From Candidatus Poribacteria bacterium WGA-3G (GTDB lineage Bacteria > Poribacteria > WGA-4E > WGA-3G), in NCBI GenBank assembly GCA_000406005.1, contig ASZN01000039.1, forward strand, positions 1 to 51,737: 51,737 bases of DNA. The letters are read 5' to 3'. A program made the translations under genes and the position numbers. This document shows positions 48,608 through 51,737 of the stretch, piece by piece (the stretch's first letter is position 1; each line of letters begins with the position of its first letter). The notes beneath the pieces are model-generated. The model saw only the letters and a program-made list of their open reading frames with translations, did no database searches and was not told where the DNA came from.

Positions 48608-50491
48608 TCAAAACGCATTCACCACAATGACCAAATCCTGAATATTCACAACACCATCAAAGTTCAAATCAAATTTCAAATCGGAATCTGTTGAACTACC
48701 AAAAGCGTTAGCAACGATCACAAGGTCCAAAATGTTCACAACACCATCAAAGTTCAAATCTTCACGAGGGGTATTCACCATCTGTTCTAATTCTTCCCAA
48801 AATTCGACATTTGAAGAGGTGCGATGCAGTATAGAAATCGCTTGTTGTATTTCCAGATGATGCTCAAAATAATATCGGATTGTCGGAATCACCGGCACCT
48901 GTTTATACGTCTGAATATGTGCATTCAATATTTCCAATTCTTGTGCTTTGTGTCTGTCTCCTAAATATGCGAGGGGCCCTCCAAAAGCAAGGGACCACTG
49001 CGAAAATAAGAAATCAGTTATCGGGTGTGGATCTCCATAATCCAACTGATCCGGGCGCGAATAAAAAGCCATATAGGGAGATGTCACGGCGTGAATAAAT
49101 TCGCCAGAAAAAACAATATCTGGCATTGCTTCAATAAGTTCTTCATGTAAAAGCATGTTCCCTTGAATAGGTGTCAATCCATCAATTGTAGCGTGATTTC
49201 TGATAAGCCCGTTACCGTCAAGATAGATGGCATCAATGTTATGTGTCTCTTGCACGTTTTTCAATAATCGCACGTAATATTCTCTATAACTTGAAGCTGC
49301 AGAATTTATATAGGCGGGGCCTCCGAGTTCCAATTCCCATCCGAGTATGTTTCCATCGCCATCTCGATAGAAATAGGGCTCCCACTCAGCGTAACGCGGG
49401 TGGTCTTGATCAACAAACGGAAAACCTGCATAGACCATTACCCTAAACCCGCGAGCCTTTGCCTCAGATACAAACGCCCCGAAGTGTTCCTGTTTCCAAC
49501 CGCCGCGACAGTAAATTAACACATTTTGCGGGTTGATCTGTTGTGGTAAAAAATCTAACATTCTAATGTAGTTACGAGTCAGTGAACAGTACATAACAAC
49601 GAGTTGAATATCTTTAACCCACGCTGGCGGACGAGCGACACGCGATTCATTTCGCTCCATCATCGCTTGACGATACGTTTCCGCAGGCACCTGCCAATTA
49701 CCCCTATATGTATTAAACCTCCAAATCGCTGAAGTAATATGTTGACGATTTTCAAAAGGAAGAAAATTGTGCGTGTTAAAAGCAATAGCGAAGAGATTTG
49801 GCTTTTTTCTCTCTGGCCAGTGACCGAGTGCTTTAAATTGATCTGTTTCATCCTCACTCATCACAAAACATCCCCCTAATGTTCCTTGCACGACAGCAAG
49901 AGGGGCTTCCCATAGACCCGGATACATCCAATACAAATCCACTGTGTGTTGTTCATTCATTATTTTTCCGCTGCGCCCTGGTACAATCGGAGATACCTGA
50001 TCATAATCTAAATTTCCGATCCCCCATCCGATAGTGGAAATTCCTGTTTGATCAGAAAAACCCTCCTGTCTAATTATTAGATCTCCAGTAAGCACATCAA
50101 TGACCACCCACATAAGAAGTGTCCTCTGATGCCACCGAGCTGTTAGTTTCACTGCTAAGGGTGAAATCTTTTCAACTTCCAAGGCATCAGCGCCACCTAT
50201 TTCCCACTCAGGTTCCAAGTAATCTTCGCCGTCTATTTCTGACTCATGGAACCGGGACCCACGCATCCCTGAAAGTCTTGCATCTGGTCTTCCTGAAAGT
50301 GTATACGTTTCTTGAGTGAGTTTGTTATGCACGTGTATGACGTTACCATTTTTAAACCGCACCTGATAGCGATCCGTCTCAGCGAAAACTTCACCATCTT
50401 CACTGAGCGTCAAAGTGTTTGACAACGCAGCGGGTACTAAAACAAACTGCAATATCAGCATATAAACACATTTTGTCCAAACATTTTTCAT
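48608..50491 (-). CDS. secreted glycosidase-like protein with C-terminal dockerin
   Basis: This 627-aa exported protein starts at ATG 50491 (MKNVWTKCVYML). The signal is followed by a beta-rich region (~25-250), then a probable TIM-barrel domain with WVKDIQLVVMYCSL, GFRVMVYAGFPFVDQDHP and NIDAIYLDGNGLIRNHA, the last a candidate acid/nucleophile strand; FSGEFIHAVTSPYM follows. The dockerin tail is DLNFDGVVNILDLVIVANAF plus DLNFDGVVNIQDLVIVVNAF, with nearly identical DNA in the two halves. It resembles the partial gene downstream (50526) in the TWRLNAYQGDWQVPA-type region. Substrate not identifiable. Confidence 0.85.
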   Translation of the reverse strand: MKNVWTKCVYMLILQFVLVPAALSNTLTLSEDGEVFAETDRYQVRFKNGNVIHVHNKLTQETYTLSGRPDARLSGMRGSRFHESEIDGEDYLEPEWEIGGADALEVEKISPLAVKLTARWHQRTLLMWVVIDVLTGDLIIRQEGFSDQTGISTIGWGIGNLDYDQVSPIVPGRSGKIMNEQHTVDLYWMYPGLWEAPLAVVQGTLGGCFVMSEDETDQFKALGHWPERKKPNLFAIAFNTHNFLPFENRQHITSAIWRFNTYRGNWQVPAETYRQAMMERNESRVARPPAWVKDIQLVVMYCSLTRNYIRMLDFLPQQINPQNVLIYCRGGWKQEHFGAFVSEAKARGFRVMVYAGFPFVDQDHPRYAEWEPYFYRDGDGNILGWELELGGPAYINSAASSYREYYVRLLKNVQETHNIDAIYLDGNGLIRNHATIDGLTPIQGNMLLHEELIEAMPDIVFSGEFIHAVTSPYMAFYSRPDQLDYGDPHPITDFLFSQWSLAFGGPLAYLGDRHKAQELEILNAHIQTYKQVPVIPTIRYYFEHHLEIQQAISILHRTSSNVEFWEELEQMVNTPREDLNFDGVVNILDLVIVANAFGSSTDSDLKFDLNFDGVVNIQDLVIVVNAF

Positions 50492-50525
50492 AAATGCATC
50501 TCTTTCTTGTGTTATTTCTCTTTCT

Positions 50526-51737
50526 CTATTCAAACGCATTCGCAACAATCACTAAATCCTGTATATTGACAATGCTATCTCGGTTAACGTCTACTCTCTG
50601 GTTGTTGGGTTTCTCTATTCCAAAATTTTGTGCGATGAGTGTGAGGTCAAGGATGTTGACGACCCCATCACTGTTAACGTCTCCGAATCTGTAGTTTTGT
50701 CGTTCTCGTACGAGTTGCAATAATCTATGCGTTTTAACGCGGTCGGGGTCTAAATCCGATGTTCCTACAAGATTTAGGAAAGGGCGCGCATTCCACACTT
50801 CATATTTTTTGTAATTTTCTTCAAAGTTTGCATCTCTATCAGGATTTGGGACTCCGAGATGTCCATAGCGTAGCACATAGGGCGAGAATAAAAAGGAACT
50901 GATCGCGTGGGGGTGCTCTTTGGGCGAATTAGGCAACCGTGCTAAGTTTTCGTATAAAAAGGTGACTTCGTGGAGACCTTCCCCACCCAGCACAACACCG
51001 GGCATGGCTTCTTTCAGTTCTTGGTGGAGCCGTATACTGCCCTCTGGCACCGTCAAGCCGTCAATCGGAGCATTGTTTATCATGAAATGACTGATGTCAA
51101 GATGAAAGGCATCCACTTGGTAAGTCTCCCATACACTTTTTACGCGATCCACCAGCAACTTTCTAAACTCGCTTGAAGCGGGATTGATCCAAGCATATTG
51201 TCGGTGCAATGGGTATTCATTACTCAATCTCGATCCTATTTTTTCACCTGTCCGCGGATGGTACGTTTGGTGTTTCTCAAATACCGCATAAAGCGGGTTA
51301 GACAGTGAAACGGCTACCACATTCACGTGTGGCATTACTCTGAAACCATAGCGTCGTGCTTCTCTAAGGAACTCGCCAAAATTTGCGAAACTCGTTACAG
51401 GCGTATAATCAGGATAATTGAGAGCCCACCCAGATTCTCGCCAGTCAATGACGTATAAGAGTGTTTTTTCAGGGTCTACGAGTTGACTAAGTTTCCCTAA
51501 AATGCCTGCCTCCATATCAACTGGATAAAAAGGAAAATTTACGATCAGTTCAATATCATTGACCCATGCTGGCATCTGGGAACGATCAGCGGGTTTGAAT
51601 GCCTTGTGCATCCATTGTCTATACGCGAGTGCTGGCACTTGCCAATCGCCTTGGTAGGCGTTCAATCGCCATGTCGCTGTTGTGGCCTGTTTATGTTGAG
51701 CATAAGGCACGGGCGGATGTTGTCCAAAAGAAACAGT
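50526..51737 (-). CDS. secreted glycosidase-like protein with dockerin, cut by window edge
   Basis: At least 403 residues of a protein that continues past 51737; the frame is open to the end. It shares with the protein at 48608 the features ATWRLNAYQGDWQVPALAYR, MPAWVNDIELIVNFPF, FRVMPHVNVVAVSLSNPLYA, YQVDAFHLDISHFMINNA, DGLTVPEGSIRLHQELKEAM and GGEGLHEVTFLYEN. The dockerin is DVNSDGVVNILDLTLIAQNF then DVNRDSIVNIQDLVIVANAF; the second loop has DRDS-type substitution of the usual D-G. The two genes look like tandem copies. Confidence 0.85.
   Translation of the reverse strand, partial: TVSFGQHPPVPYAQHKQATTATWRLNAYQGDWQVPALAYRQWMHKAFKPADRSQMPAWVNDIELIVNFPFYPVDMEAGILGKLSQLVDPEKTLLYVIDWRESGWALNYPDYTPVTSFANFGEFLREARRYGFRVMPHVNVVAVSLSNPLYAVFEKHQTYHPRTGEKIGSRLSNEYPLHRQYAWINPASSEFRKLLVDRVKSVWETYQVDAFHLDISHFMINNAPIDGLTVPEGSIRLHQELKEAMPGVVLGGEGLHEVTFLYENLARLPNSPKEHPHAISSFLFSPYVLRYGHLGVPNPDRDANFEENYKKYEVWNARPFLNLVGTSDLDPDRVKTHRLLQLVRERQNYRFGDVNSDGVVNILDLTLIAQNFGIEKPNNQRVDVNRDSIVNIQDLVIVANAFE

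Noticed and set aside
1..51737. tRNA or rRNA genes
   Set aside because: No T-loop (GGTTCGAATCC-like) with matching acceptor stem and no rRNA signature was seen; a covariance scan would be needed to exclude atypical ones.

Overview
The window reads as a chromosomal segment of a free-living or sponge-associated bacterium of the Candidatus Poribacteria type. This is inference from gene content: two phytanoyl-CoA-dioxygenase-family enzymes, two Gfo/Idh/MocA oxidoreductases, a DUF5117-type metalloprotease, an orphan EutN/CcmL shell protein, DUF1080-like secreted proteins, an ECF sigma factor fused to a beta-propeller, and tandem secreted glycosidase-like proteins ending in dockerin repeats (N-x-D-G-x-V-N-I-x-D-L). 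No rRNA, tRNA or CRISPR array was seen.

Layout. 1-12.2 kb is a mixed accessory region: VOC protein, two dioxygenases, a large secreted metalloprotease, a tandem GNAT acetyltransferase, AAC(3)-family and zinc-ribbon proteins, a DUF433 antitoxin beside a beheaded PIN-like toxin, a Gfo/Idh/MocA enzyme and a Uma2 protein. Gene debris lies between them (one WD40 repeat, a methyltransferase N-terminus, a haloacid-dehalogenase C-terminus). 12.2-17.7 kb holds an ECF sigma factor with a strong terminator, glycine oxidase (ThiO-like), EutN, 5-formyl-THF cyclo-ligase, a ComEA-like DNA-binding protein and an Nramp-like transporter lacking the metal-binding signature.

17.9-29.9 kb is a minus-strand tetrapyrrole cluster. 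In transcription order it has two paralogous secreted proteins, hemB, hemL, a polyprenyl diphosphate synthase, a tandem-duplicated Met8-like precorrin-2 dehydrogenase, a HemX/CcsA membrane protein, hemA, hemC and a CobA-HemD fusion. Together these cover glutamyl-tRNA to uroporphyrinogen III and precorrin-2/sirohydrochlorin. hemE, hemF/N, hemG/Y and hemH are absent here. Nearly every gap in the cluster carries a palindromic array of 7-bp repeats, some with nested hairpins whose stems covary.

30-35 kb holds a Gfo/Idh/MocA enzyme, a lipoprotein, a D-aminoacylase-like amidohydrolase and a dihydrolipoamide-dehydrogenase-like flavoenzyme. 35-42 kb is a co-directional minus-strand unit: an ECF sigma factor fused through one membrane helix to a large propeller, two paralogous lipoproteins and a SpoIVB-type (S55) serine peptidase lipoprotein. 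It is a candidate membrane-tethered sigma-factor signalling system. 42.3-46.4 kb has secreted DUF1080-like and TolB-like (PD40) proteins that share a short C-terminal tail (K-x3-[TF]-W-G-x-[LI]-K). One PD40 gene is broken by a transposase-less IS200/IS605-type element. 46.5 kb to the end holds three tandem secreted dockerin proteins, the last cut by the window edge.
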